Assembly: GCF_900116105.1 (NCBI RefSeq)
Contig: NZ_FPAC01000001.1
Coordinates: 1,912,862-1,976,861 of the forward strand
Direction: 5' to 3'
Origin: Paenibacillus sp. 453mf
GTDB taxonomy: Bacteria; Bacillota; Bacilli; Paenibacillales; Paenibacillaceae
DNA length: 64,000 nucleotides
In this document: positions 1-8,883 of the stretch, piece after piece
Position numbering within the stretch: the stretch's first letter is position 1
How the letters are laid out: the number at the start of each line of letters is the position of its first letter
The notes under the pieces: generated by a model
What the model saw: only the letters and a program-made list of their open reading frames with translations
The model's database searches: none
What the model was told of the DNA's origin: nothing
Program-made: the position numbers and the translations under genes

Positions 1-44
1 GCCGCTCCGAGAATCAAATCGACCCTGTTGAAGAACGGAGCGGC
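1..44 (-). terminator. Probable terminator of the sugar-importer unit
   Basis: A 9-bp inverted repeat (GCCGCTCCG at 1-9, CGGAGCGGC at 36-44) lies about 100 nt past the stop of the solute-binding lipoprotein gene. The T-run expected in the minus direction would fall outside the window, so the call rests on the stem and its place. Confidence 0.5.
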
Positions 45-141
45 CTTAATTAGTTAGTGAGTCATAAATCTAGTAAGATTAGCCCCTTAATGAGCATCTT
101 GATTGATGGTCGTATAATCCCTCTGAGATTTTAGCGAGCTA

Positions 142-1656
142 TTATTGACCGTGAACTGCCTGGTAAGCAGCTTCGTATTCAGTAATAATTTGATCACCGC
201 CTGCTTTTCTCCAGCTGCTGACAGCTTCATTAAACTGATCAAGGTTAATTTTGCCTAGAATATATTTGTAAGTCGCATCCGTAATCGTTTTTTGCAGCTC
301 AGATCCTTGTGATGAGAAGGTAGCTGATTCGAGCGAATACAGAGGGTTCAGCACCGCAAACGTTGAATTCTCCTCGATCAAACGGTCCGATTCCTTCTTC
401 AGTGGATCGTTGTCATGGATTTCATAGCCTGTTTCGTTAGGACGGGAGGATGCGAATGGCTGAACCTCTTGCTGCCACAATTCGGTGTTGGTAATCGTTA
501 CCGCTTTTTCTTCGTTCACCGTGTAATGCGTTCCTTCAATACCGTAGGTCATCAGCGTGTATACTTCCTCGGACATGAGATCATCCATAAACTGCAGGAG
601 ACGTTTGAGCTCAGCTTCGTCCTTGACTTCCGATTTAGGAAATGCCAGCAATCCTCCAACCCCATTGGATATAGACCAGATTGCCCGATCGGCTTCATTG
701 CCTGTCGATGTAATGTCATTTACAAGCGTAAGCTCCATATCGTCCTGAACGCCCTTGGCCATATTGAGCAGGTTCTTACTGTCAAATAGAGCACCTACAT
801 AAATACCGGCTTTACCTTGAGCAAAATTTTGCTGCTGATCTGTCTTCGCTGTTACAGCGAAGTCTTGATTGATGTAACCGTTCTCATAAAGCTCTTTCAT
901 GTAATCCATCGTTTTCACATAGCCCTCAGTTTCGAACTCAGGAGTTACCTTGCCATCCTCCCCTACACTCCATACACTTGGTGTGCCAAAATAGGAGCTC
1001 AAGGTCTTGAATGCGCCATAGATAAGATCACTGCGGTCCATAAAGCCAGTAGTATCCTTCACTCCATTCCCGTCGGGATCCTGCTCTGTGAAGGCTTTTG
1101 CCACCTCCATTAATTCATCCGTCGTCTTAGGAACCTCTAGTCCTAATTTATCCAGCCAATCCTTCCGAATAACGACACCATTTCTAGCTACTTGCTTCTG
1201 CATTGGAATTCCGTAGAGCTTGCCTTCAATGGATGCAGAATTGCGCATATCTTCTGAAATGGTGGCTAAATTCGGATATTCATCCAGGTAAGGACCGACT
1301 TCCCAGAACACATTCGCTTTGAGCGCGTTGCGAACAGCCGAGTTCTCCATGAGTGTAATCGTTACAATATCAGCCAGGGAATCGGAAGCAAGCGATGTAT
1401 TAAGACGCTCTTCCTTCGATGCATCCGGAATCCAGGAGAATTCAATGTTGGCATTCGTTGCCTCTTCAATTTTGTTCAGTACGGTATCGGTTGGTGGAGA
1501 AGCCGTATGCAGAATATTCAGCCATGTAATATTTGTTTTGCCATCTGCATCAACGGACGGCTCTGAAGAACCGGACGTGTCTCCTCCGCAAGCACTAAGC
1601 ACAAGTCCACCCGCAAGAGTAAGCGCTAACAATTTAGATAATTGTTTTTGTTTCAT
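142..1656 (-). CDS. Carbohydrate ABC transporter substrate-binding lipoprotein (LplA-like)
   Basis: Family 1 extracellular solute-binding protein of about 504 residues, the length usual for the large LplA-type binding proteins of Paenibacillus. The N-terminus is a lipoprotein signal with lipobox LSAC and lipidated Cys23. The ATG at 1656 is chosen because AAGGGGA lies 7 nt upstream; an in-frame ATG two codons earlier sits too close to that site. It should be membrane-anchored outside the cell and deliver an oligosaccharide or sugar to the two permeases next to it. It follows the LplB-like permease by 35 nt in one transcription unit. The substrate cannot be read from sequence. No ATPase is encoded nearby, as is usual where a shared MsmX-type ATPase serves several importers (family knowledge). 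Confidence 0.88.
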   Translation of the reverse strand: MKQKQLSKLLALTLAGGLVLSACGGDTSGSSEPSVDADGKTNITWLNILHTASPPTDTVLNKIEEATNANIEFSWIPDASKEERLNTSLASDSLADIVTITLMENSAVRNALKANVFWEVGPYLDEYPNLATISEDMRNSASIEGKLYGIPMQKQVARNGVVIRKDWLDKLGLEVPKTTDELMEVAKAFTEQDPDGNGVKDTTGFMDRSDLIYGAFKTLSSYFGTPSVWSVGEDGKVTPEFETEGYVKTMDYMKELYENGYINQDFAVTAKTDQQQNFAQGKAGIYVGALFDSKNLLNMAKGVQDDMELTLVNDITSTGNEADRAIWSISNGVGGLLAFPKSEVKDEAELKRLLQFMDDLMSEEVYTLMTYGIEGTHYTVNEEKAVTITNTELWQQEVQPFASSRPNETGYEIHDNDPLKKESDRLIEENSTFAVLNPLYSLESATFSSQGSELQKTITDATYKYILGKINLDQFNEAVSSWRKAGGDQIITEYEAAYQAVHGQ

Positions 1657-1691
1657 GTACATATCCCCTTTTTATATATGATAAAAAAAGA

Positions 1692-2657
1692 TTAATACAC
1701 ACCGTCTTCTCCAAACTTTTTGGCCAGCTTGTTGGCAATGATGACGAGAATGAGTCCTACCAGCCCTTTAAACAAACCTACTGTGGTACTAAAGCTGAGT
1801 TGTCCATTCTTTAGACCGGCAGTATAAACATAGGTATCAAAGATTTCTCCGACTTCCCGATTAAGGGAGTTCAGGAGCAGAAACATATGCTCAAATCCCA
1901 GCTCAAGCGTGTTGCCGATCTTAAGAATGAGCAGTGTAATAATGACGGGGCGAATAGCCGGCAATGTAACGTGCCAAATTTTGCGAAGCCTGCTCGCGCC
2001 ATCCATCTCAGCCGCTTCATAGAGCTGAGTATCCACTACTGTAATGGCTGCCAGATAGATAATTGTAGACCAACCGATCTCTTTCCAGATGATTTGACCG
2101 ATGTACATGGGTCGAAGCCATTCCGGTGAAGTCAAGAAACTAATCTTCTGACCGCCTAGTGCAGCAATGATCTCATTCACAACTCCGCCGTCCACATTAA
2201 GAAATACATATGTAATGGAGACGATGATCACCCATGACATGAAATGCGGAATGTAAATAATCGTTTGGATGGAGCTCTTAAACAGCTTGTGTCTGACTTC
2301 GTTCAGCATAAGTGCAAGTATAATAGGTAATGGAAAGAAGACGACAAGCTCAAGTGCAAATAGAATTAATGTGTTGCTGAGGAGCATGGCGAATGTCGGT
2401 TCAGTGAACAACCTGATGAAATGCTTGAATCCGACCCATGGACTCCCTTGAATGCCAAGATAGGGCTGATAATCCTGGAAGGAAATAATGAGCCCGCCCA
2501 TTGGCAAGTACTTGAATACAACAAAGAACAAAAATCCGGGTAAAATCATTAAATACAGCAGTTTGTATTTCTTCAAAAAATGAAAGGGTTGAAACATCTC
2601 TTTTTTCTTACGTGTGCCCACCTGATATGAAACGGCCGGGGTATCTGCTTCCTTCAA
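1692..2657 (-). CDS. Carbohydrate ABC transporter permease, LplB-like
   Basis: Integral membrane permease of 321 residues with about six hydrophobic segments, the first near residues 33-52. The cytoplasmic EAA-type loop is visible near residue 220 (EAAEMDGASRLRKIWHVTLP), the coupling site for the ATPase. The start is a TTG at 2657 preceded by AAGGAGGT 12 nt upstream. It lies upstream of the binding-protein gene on the same strand and diverges from the second permease. Together they form a CUT1-type sugar importer of the LplABC/YtcQP class. Confidence 0.88.
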   Translation of the reverse strand: MKEADTPAVSYQVGTRKKKEMFQPFHFLKKYKLLYLMILPGFLFFVVFKYLPMGGLIISFQDYQPYLGIQGSPWVGFKHFIRLFTEPTFAMLLSNTLILFALELVVFFPLPIILALMLNEVRHKLFKSSIQTIIYIPHFMSWVIIVSITYVFLNVDGGVVNEIIAALGGQKISFLTSPEWLRPMYIGQIIWKEIGWSTIIYLAAITVVDTQLYEAAEMDGASRLRKIWHVTLPAIRPVIITLLILKIGNTLELGFEHMFLLLNSLNREVGEIFDTYVYTAGLKNGQLSFSTTVGLFKGLVGLILVIIANKLAKKFGEDGVY

Positions 2658-2971
2658 TCGCTGTCGACCTCCTTGAAAAGTACTTCTTCAACATTCATGA
2701 TGCTTGAATCGGTTGTTCGAAGCCAAGCATACCCTCTTATGATCCGTTACGTATATAATCATCAGCTATATTCGCCGCTGGAATGCAGGTTTATCAGGGA
2801 TCAATGTAGCTCATGATCATTATTTAATATCAGGATTATCGGTGTGCGGAATGTCTTTTTACCGTGAAATTAAAGCCGTAGGACATGATTATATACGGAA
2901 TTTTATCTCCTTGATAAGGTGTATATATCTCAATATTACTTACACCCGAAATAGAAGGAGGTCCTCATCCT
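2658..2971. promoter_or_regulatory. Divergent intergenic region between the two permease genes
   Basis: This 314-nt stretch separates the minus-strand LplB-like gene from the plus-strand YtcP-like gene, so it must hold promoters facing both ways. It is AT-rich, with strong Shine-Dalgarno sequences at both edges (AAGGAGGT minus, AGAAGGAGG plus). I could not assign -35/-10 boxes or an operator with confidence. Confidence 0.45.
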
Positions 2972-3868
2972 ATGGCTGCAACTGCCAAGAAACCCGCCTA
3001 TAAAAAAGAGTCGCTTGGAAACCGAATATTCAATGTAGTCAATTACACGCTGCTTGCACTGATCGCTCTGGCTTGTCTGCTTCCCTTCATTAATGTACTC
3101 GCAAGCTCATTTGCATCTACGCAGGAGTTGGTTGAGAAGAAGATCGTATTATTCCCAACGACGTTTTCCTTGGATGCATACAAGTACATCTTCTCGACCT
3201 CGACGATCTTCCAAGGTCTTGCGGTATCGATCGGTACAACGATCGTGGGAACGGCTGTGAGTATGCTCCTGACTGCACTGATGGCTTATGGCTTGTCCCG
3301 AAAATATTTATATGGAAGAAGCTTCATCAACTTTATTGTTGTGTTCTCCATGCTGTTTAGCGGCGGGATGATCCCTACCTTTCTGGTCGTCAAAGCGGTC
3401 GGCCTGATTGATTCGTATTGGTCGTTGATCCTGCCAGTCGCTATCAATGCTTTCAACCTGATCATTATGAGAAACTTCTTCCAAGCACTGCCGGATAGTC
3501 TTGAAGAGTCTGCCAAGATTGACGGAGCGAATGATTTCCGAATTCTTGGGAGCATTATGCTGCCGCTCGCCCTTCCGTCGATTGCTACACTGTCCTTGTT
3601 CTATGGGGTTACGTACTGGAATACTTATACGAATGCTATTTTATACCTGACAGATTCGGACAAATGGCCTTTGCAGGTCCTTCTGAGACAAATCGTTATC
3701 GTCTCCAGCGGCATGGAAGGCGACAGCTCTGCAGTGGATATTATCCCGCCTGCACAGACCATCAAGATGGCCGTCATTGTAGTTGCTACACTTCCTATGC
3801 TGATTGCCTATCCGTTCGTACAGAAGCATTTTACAAAAGGGGCATTGCTTGGGGCGGTAAAAGGATAG
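2972..3868 (+). CDS. Carbohydrate ABC transporter permease, YtcP/LplC-like
   Basis: Second permease of the importer, 298 residues with about six membrane segments. An EAA-like loop near residue 180 (EESAKIDGANDFRILGSIML) is typical of MalG/YtcP-type subunits. The ATG at 2972 is preceded by AGAAGGAGG at a good distance. In related operons this gene normally sits in line between the LplB-like permease and the binding protein. Here it is inverted and diverges from them, which separates it from its partners' transcript. The frame is intact, so it is probably functional. Confidence 0.87.
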   Translation: MAATAKKPAYKKESLGNRIFNVVNYTLLALIALACLLPFINVLASSFASTQELVEKKIVLFPTTFSLDAYKYIFSTSTIFQGLAVSIGTTIVGTAVSMLLTALMAYGLSRKYLYGRSFINFIVVFSMLFSGGMIPTFLVVKAVGLIDSYWSLILPVAINAFNLIIMRNFFQALPDSLEESAKIDGANDFRILGSIMLPLALPSIATLSLFYGVTYWNTYTNAILYLTDSDKWPLQVLLRQIVIVSSGMEGDSSAVDIIPPAQTIKMAVIVVATLPMLIAYPFVQKHFTKGALLGAVKG

Positions 3869-3881
3869 ATAAAGTAAAAGC

Positions 3882-3936
3882 AAAGAAGTTCGGCTTATGC
3901 GCATCATTTTCATGCTCGCGCTCTCCGAACTTCTTT
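3882..3936. terminator. Convergent hairpin terminator
   Basis: A 12-bp perfect stem (AAAGAAGTTCGG at 3882-3893 with its complement at 3925-3936) lies between the convergent permease and AraC-type regulator genes. T-rich sequence follows on the plus strand. Confidence 0.7.
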
Positions 3937-3958
3937 TGTTTGACACAAGCCTAAATAG

Positions 3959-6196
3959 TCATGCCTGTAGCTTCATTTTTCGATAAGCCCCGGGTGTCAC
4001 ATGCTCTTTCTTGCGAAAGGATCTAATAAAATTTTGAGGGTTCTGATACTGTAACCGCTCGGCAATATCCTTAATGGTCATGTCCGTATCCACCAGCCAT
4101 TTTCTTGCGATATCCAATCGATAGTTCATCAGGTATTCCGTAAATGTCATGCCGTATTCCTTCTTGAAGATGCTGCTTAGATAGTTAGGACTGTAGTGCA
4201 GTCTTTCACTGATGGATTCCAGCGACAGTTCCTGGTCGTATTCAGCCCGGATGATGGATGCTATACGATCGGCGATCGACCTGAATTGGTGGTTTGTCTT
4301 CTCCTTCATGCATTTAGCCATGGGCAGTATTACTTCATCCACCAGAATGCGTTCAATCTCCTCCGGATTGCGTATATTCAATAAGCGGTGGTACAAATCA
4401 GCGTTATCCGGCGTTAGCAATACTTCAGCGCCTATGTGCTGTTCAAGTTGAATCAAGTTATTTACGAAACGCATCAATGTTACTTCCAGATTCATCGGGT
4501 TCTTGCTGTGCTTCATCATATCAGCGAGCAGTGGATACAGTGCACGAAGAACGGCTCCTTCATCACCCAGCCGAATTGCATCAAATAGCTGCGTCTCATG
4601 CACTGCTGGATAATGAAGAACCATAGGGCCTGAGATGACCGTCGAAATATCATCAAAGAAGATAATGGACTCTTTTCCTAAATTAAGTCTCTGATGAAGG
4701 GCCTCTATGCTCATCTCACAAGCTTCACAGCTCTTTAGGAGGTCGTTATAACACTGACTTACACCGATACTGACAGGCAGTCTCAAATATTCCCTTGAGG
4801 ATCGTATAATCTGCTTGGCATATGTCATGATTTTTTTACGGATCTCCTGATCGCTATCACCCTCGAACATTAGAATCGTTGCTTGAGTTCGCTCATTCTT
4901 AACAACAGGAAGCAGTCTCCCTTCCTGAGGGACAATATCCTGCACCAGATTGTTCACCGCGAGCAGCAACACGTCTTTATCAGAGAGCTGTTTGTCATGG
5001 TAACGGTCCATTTGAACAAGCATGGTCACAAATACGGTGTTTTCTTGGATTCGATACCCGAAACGTAACAGACTGCGCCAAGCCTCTTCAGATGTTAGAC
5101 GGTTATGCAGCAAATTAAGAACAAACTGTGTTTGCAGCTTCGGTTTCTCAGCCTCCATTAAATGCTCCAGACTTTCCTTCTCTGACACGATCGAATCAAT
5201 TGATCTGATGATCCAGTCTACCTCATCCTTCATCATTGGTTCAGAGCTATTAGCTAAGCTGCGCTGAATCTTGCGAATCGGCTTAGACAAATATACGGAC
5301 AAGAAGTAAGCGATGATAAAAATTAGTATCATAATGATTAAACCCATGACAACGATACCGATTCGTGTAGCAGACATCGCTTCACTAACCGCCTTATCAT
5401 CCAGCAGCGTAACAAAAGTCCAGTTATTATACGAGGATTTCGCATAAATCACATTCACTTCTGCCTCCCCCGGGATCGCTAACTTCCCTGTTTGCGGCCG
5501 ATTGGCGGTTGAATCCATGATCTGTCTGATTTGGGAATCACTCAGCTGAGGGTGTTCCGTGTCCGCAGAATACAGAAGCTCGCCTTGCTTGTTCAGGATA
5601 TAAACAGGTGTATTGGGTTGTGACTGGAGCGTGTTATTGAGCGTCTTTAACGATATCGATGAGAGTGCGATCGCTTGCTTGTTGTTCGAGAATACAGGCA
5701 GGGTATGTACAAATTGCATTCCGTCCTCAGTTTTTACCCAGAACAGATCCTCGCTTTGTTCGTTTATATATTTATTGTACAGTTCATTTTTTTCTTCTTC
5801 TGTTAATCGAGATAAGGAACCATTCGTAATGCTCCAGTCTTGCTTAAGGCTGATTAGAGAGTACTGAACCCCATCCAGCCCGAGTGAGGCGATGTAATTA
5901 AGCTGGGAGTTTACCTCCTGATAGGTTTGGAATTCCTGCTCTGTGAGCGGGTTGTTGATAACATCTGTGAAGGATTTGGTTGTACTGTACGTGTTAAAAG
6001 CATATTCAATCGTCTGGATCTTCTGTTCAAGTGTATTACGAATTTGTGATATCAGGCTCTGCTGACTGTCTCCGATCCGATCAACGACTGAATTTGTAGT
6101 CGACACATAAATATAACTGCCAAAGGATATCACGAGTCCCAAGCTCAGGATGAGAATAGGAATGAATATATTATAGAATGTCTTGCTCTTTCCCAT
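3959..6196 (-). CDS. Membrane-bound AraC-family regulator with extracellular sensor
   Basis: Regulator of 745 residues. One membrane segment near residues 10-30 and another near 280-305 enclose an extracellular Cache-like region of about 250 residues. A cytoplasmic linker follows, and a C-terminal pair of AraC helix-turn-helix motifs occupies about residues 640-742 (signature around LESISERLHYSPNYLSSIFK). The architecture matches YtdP/YesS-type regulators that sit beside LplABC-like importers. It probably senses a sugar outside the cell and controls the importer at 142-3868. It is convergent with the second permease. A cre-like site lies about 50 nt upstream of its start. Confidence 0.87.
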   Translation of the reverse strand: MGKSKTFYNIFIPILILSLGLVISFGSYIYVSTTNSVVDRIGDSQQSLISQIRNTLEQKIQTIEYAFNTYSTTKSFTDVINNPLTEQEFQTYQEVNSQLNYIASLGLDGVQYSLISLKQDWSITNGSLSRLTEEEKNELYNKYINEQSEDLFWVKTEDGMQFVHTLPVFSNNKQAIALSSISLKTLNNTLQSQPNTPVYILNKQGELLYSADTEHPQLSDSQIRQIMDSTANRPQTGKLAIPGEAEVNVIYAKSSYNNWTFVTLLDDKAVSEAMSATRIGIVVMGLIIMILIFIIAYFLSVYLSKPIRKIQRSLANSSEPMMKDEVDWIIRSIDSIVSEKESLEHLMEAEKPKLQTQFVLNLLHNRLTSEEAWRSLLRFGYRIQENTVFVTMLVQMDRYHDKQLSDKDVLLLAVNNLVQDIVPQEGRLLPVVKNERTQATILMFEGDSDQEIRKKIMTYAKQIIRSSREYLRLPVSIGVSQCYNDLLKSCEACEMSIEALHQRLNLGKESIIFFDDISTVISGPMVLHYPAVHETQLFDAIRLGDEGAVLRALYPLLADMMKHSKNPMNLEVTLMRFVNNLIQLEQHIGAEVLLTPDNADLYHRLLNIRNPEEIERILVDEVILPMAKCMKEKTNHQFRSIADRIASIIRAEYDQELSLESISERLHYSPNYLSSIFKKEYGMTFTEYLMNYRLDIARKWLVDTDMTIKDIAERLQYQNPQNFIRSFRKKEHVTPGAYRKMKLQA

Positions 6197-6243
6197 TATT
6201 TCCTCTCCCTTAACCCCAGAGATTCTTTTTACATTAATTTCAA

Positions 6244-6257
6244 TTATAGCGCTTTCA
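6244..6257 (-). promoter_or_regulatory. Candidate CcpA (cre) site
   Basis: On the minus strand the sequence TGAAAGCGCTATAA fits the cre consensus TGWAARCGYTWNCW with one mismatch. It lies about 50 nt upstream of the AraC regulator gene, a sensible place for carbon catabolite control. The match is by eye only. Confidence 0.45.
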
Positions 6258-6382
6258 TATCAATTTCGACAAACCTTTTTCCTCGGACTGCTGAAAATTA
6301 AGACTTCCAGGAGCAAAATCTATGATCTAGGCATATGCTGAAAAAAATATGTTAGCGAAATGAATGGGAGGAACAGCAGCTT

Positions 6383-7126
6383 ATGAAGACCAATCCAGTC
6401 TTGCAATCTCCATCCCTCAATTTAAGCGGGGATTCCAATGCCGTCACTACTTACAAGAGAGATGCGCATAATTACATTACACAGATGTTTGCAGAGCAAA
6501 TGCCTGCCATCGAAACCGGTTTTTTCAGTGCACATATGAGTAAGAATATTATAATTCAGCCGCACTGGCACACGAACGTAAATGAACTGGTGTATGTCAT
6601 TAGCGGAGAAGTCGTAACCTCCGTGTTCGACCCTTTCACCCAAAAACTTATGTCTTATCGGCTAAAGCCCGGTCAAGTCTCCATGTTTCCTAAAGGATGG
6701 TTCCACTGGATCGTGTCCATGAAGGATAATACACATATCCTTACGATATTTGATGAACCTACACCTGACATCGTATACGGTTCTGATTTCCTACGGTTCA
6801 CACCCAAAGAGATTATGAAGCTCGCTTACTGTGTGAATGAAGAAGAATATGCGGAAGCTGTCGCACCTATTCAAGAATCGGTTATTCTCGGTCCACCACC
6901 TGGCTGTAAAAAAACAAAGAGCAGCACACAAGGAAAGAACATCACCCATCGTACTGTGAATCAATCACAAGAAATGCTTGCACAGGGGAATAACATTCCT
7001 GCCCAAGGTGTTTTTCATCAAACAAGTTATGGTCCTCAGGGGTATTCGGACGATGATTACGAATGGGTAAAGGCCAGTCCATATCATTATTATTATCCAC
7101 ATGGTTCTTCGCACTATCAGCCGTAA
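6383..7126 (+). CDS. Cupin-domain protein with His/Tyr-rich tail
   Basis: Protein of 247 residues with a single cupin at about residues 45-140. Cupin motif 1 is visible as PHWHTNVNELVYVISGE (two metal-ligand His and one Glu) and motif 2 as PKGWFHWI (third His). The N-terminal half resembles germin or oxalate-decarboxylase cupins, but only one cupin unit is present, so enzymatic decarboxylation is not established. After a Pro/Cys segment near residue 170 (GPPPGCKKT) the remaining 75 residues are low complexity and end in a His/Tyr-rich stretch (SPYHYYYPHGSSHYQP). There is no signal peptide. GGGAGGAAC precedes the ATG. The tail suggests metal binding or a spore or surface structure (inference). 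Confidence 0.7.
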   Translation: MKTNPVLQSPSLNLSGDSNAVTTYKRDAHNYITQMFAEQMPAIETGFFSAHMSKNIIIQPHWHTNVNELVYVISGEVVTSVFDPFTQKLMSYRLKPGQVSMFPKGWFHWIVSMKDNTHILTIFDEPTPDIVYGSDFLRFTPKEIMKLAYCVNEEEYAEAVAPIQESVILGPPPGCKKTKSSTQGKNITHRTVNQSQEMLAQGNNIPAQGVFHQTSYGPQGYSDDDYEWVKASPYHYYYPHGSSHYQP

Positions 7127-7163
7127 TCATTCGTAATCATCCAGAACCTTCACAACCGACATC

Positions 7164-7212
7164 AACCGCTCTTTCATTACCCGTAATACGGTGTGAAGCT
7201 GCGGTTTTTATA
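7164..7212 (+). terminator. Terminator after the cupin gene
   Basis: AACCGC at 7164-7169 pairs with GCGGTT at 7201-7206 and is followed by TTT, about 40 nt past the cupin stop codon. The inner part is imperfect. Confidence 0.5.
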
Positions 7213-7336
7213 ATTCCATTTGCACTGAGTCCAAGGTAATAAATAATTATAATGAGCTTATAGTCTAGATTCTTTCATCTAAATTCAGTAGAGTATTGAT
7301 GTTGATACTACTGGAGAAGGAGCATCCCATCCCATT

Positions 7337-8074
7337 ATGAAGCAAAATAAGTATGATGAATCGTCTTTTTTCAACGAATACAGCCGTATGCCCCGCTCTA
7401 CAGGCGGATTGGAGGCAGCTGGGGAATGGCCTGAACTCAGAAGAATGCTGCCGAACCTTAAGGATAAATCAGTGCTTGATCTCGGTTGTGGTTATGGCTG
7501 GCACTGCCGCTATGCAGTGGAGCAAGGAGCTAAATCTGTGCTTGGCATTGATATCTCGGAGAAGATGCTGGAACGTGCAAGAGGTCTGACAGATCATCAG
7601 CATATTGAATATAGAAGAGTTGCGATCGAAGATCTGAATGTGGATGACGAATCTTTTGAAGTGGTGATCAGCTCGCTGGCCATACACTATATTGGAGACT
7701 TTGAATCCCTAGGCCATAAAGTACATAGAATCCTGACTCCCGGTGGCCATTTTGTTTTCTCCGTGGAGCATCCGATGTTTACAGCACTGGAAGCACAAGA
7801 TTTCTATTACGATACCACAGGCACTAAATTACACTGGCCTGTAGACAACTACCACCTGGAGGGTGTACGTGAAGCTGATTTTCTAGGTCATGCCGTTATG
7901 AAATATCACCGCACCGTTTCCACCTACGTAAATGGACTCTTGTCTGCAGGTTTTCGGCTGACTCAAATATCTGAGCTGAAGCCGACAGCAGAGATGCTAA
8001 GCTCCAATCCAGCATATGAAGAAGAGCTACGAAGACCAATGTTTATGTTGATCTCTGCAGTTAAGGAATGGTGA
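7337..8074 (+). CDS. Class I SAM-dependent methyltransferase
   Basis: Rossmann-fold methyltransferase of 245 residues. Motif I is clear near residues 47-56 (VLDLGCGYGWHCRYA) and an acidic end of strand 2 follows (VLGIDISEKML). Motif IV lies in EVVISSLAIHYI. It belongs to the Methyltransf_11/25 type acting on small molecules; the substrate cannot be told. AGGAG lies about 14 nt upstream of the ATG, a rather long spacing, but no better start is seen. It appears monocistronic. Confidence 0.8.
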   Translation: MKQNKYDESSFFNEYSRMPRSTGGLEAAGEWPELRRMLPNLKDKSVLDLGCGYGWHCRYAVEQGAKSVLGIDISEKMLERARGLTDHQHIEYRRVAIEDLNVDDESFEVVISSLAIHYIGDFESLGHKVHRILTPGGHFVFSVEHPMFTALEAQDFYYDTTGTKLHWPVDNYHLEGVREADFLGHAVMKYHRTVSTYVNGLLSAGFRLTQISELKPTAEMLSSNPAYEEELRRPMFMLISAVKEW

Positions 8075-8087
8075 AAATACATAGGAA

Positions 8088-8127
8088 AGGACCTCATATC
8101 TTCAATTAAAGTAAGAAATGAGGTCCT
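8088..8127. terminator. Hairpin after the methyltransferase gene
   Basis: A 10-bp perfect stem (AGGACCTCAT at 8088-8097 with ATGAGGTCCT at 8118-8127) lies just past the stop codon. No T-run follows it, so it may be a weak terminator or an mRNA-end stabiliser. Confidence 0.45.
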
Positions 8128-8168
8128 GATGTGTAAGTTGAATTATACTTTAAGTATTCCCGTACAAA

Positions 8169-8678
8169 TTAATTTAAATGAACTTTAATAACACTTCCGG
8201 ATTGTGCAGTTACGCTTCCAGCGGCTTCGTTTGGTTCTACACTCTTCACTGCATCAATACCAGCCGGAATCAATACAGGAGTAATCACCGGGTATCCTGC
8301 AGCCTGAATTGCGGCCATGTCAAACTCGATCAGAAGCTGACCTGCTTTTACTTCATCCCCTGTGCTGACATGAGCTTTGAAGCCTTCACCCTTCATTGAA
8401 ACGGTGTTTACACCGATGTGGATAAGCACTTGTACTCCCGTTGTGTGCTCCAGAATAACGGCATGCTTGCTCTTCTCAATCAAATGAGCTACTTTGCCGT
8501 CAAACGGTGCTACAACCTTACCTTCTGTCGGCTCAATGGCTACACCTTCACCCATGGCCTTCGAAGCAAATGCTTCGTCTGGAACATTCGCAAGTGGAAC
8601 TACCGTTCCTGTCAGCGGGGCTGCAATATCAAGAACATCCATTTTTTCTGCGGCCTTGCCTTTTAACCATTTAAACAT
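8169..8678 (-). CDS. PTS sugar transporter subunit IIA, glucose family (EIIA-Glc/Crr-like)
   Basis: Stand-alone EIIA of 169 residues. His72 (in KHAVILEH) and His87 (in VLIHIGVNTV) lie 15 residues apart, as do the two active-site histidines of the glucose IIA family; His87 is the expected phospho-acceptor from HPr. The beta-sandwich pattern is complete (APLTGTVVPL at 20-29, TEGKVVAPFDG at 51-61). No EIIB/EIIC partner is encoded nearby, so it must serve permeases elsewhere, as stand-alone glucose-type EIIA proteins do in several Firmicutes. The N-terminal FKWLKGK helix could hold it at the membrane. Confidence 0.88.
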   Translation of the reverse strand: MFKWLKGKAAEKMDVLDIAAPLTGTVVPLANVPDEAFASKAMGEGVAIEPTEGKVVAPFDGKVAHLIEKSKHAVILEHTTGVQVLIHIGVNTVSMKGEGFKAHVSTGDEVKAGQLLIEFDMAAIQAAGYPVITPVLIPAGIDAVKSVEPNEAAGSVTAQSGSVIKVHLN

Positions 8679-8883
8679 CGAATCTCCTCCAATAACAAAA
8701 CATTCATTTGTATATATTATATTTAGGTAAAAATCTCTCCGTCATTCATCATAACATAATTCCGAAAAACGTTCGAAAACAAATCCTGTCTTTATCATGA
8801 ATTTTTCTTATAGTCATTGTAATCATTTCCAGATCAAGTGTAATGATTTCATTTACGGCTATCTCATACTCAAGCTGTGCTTG

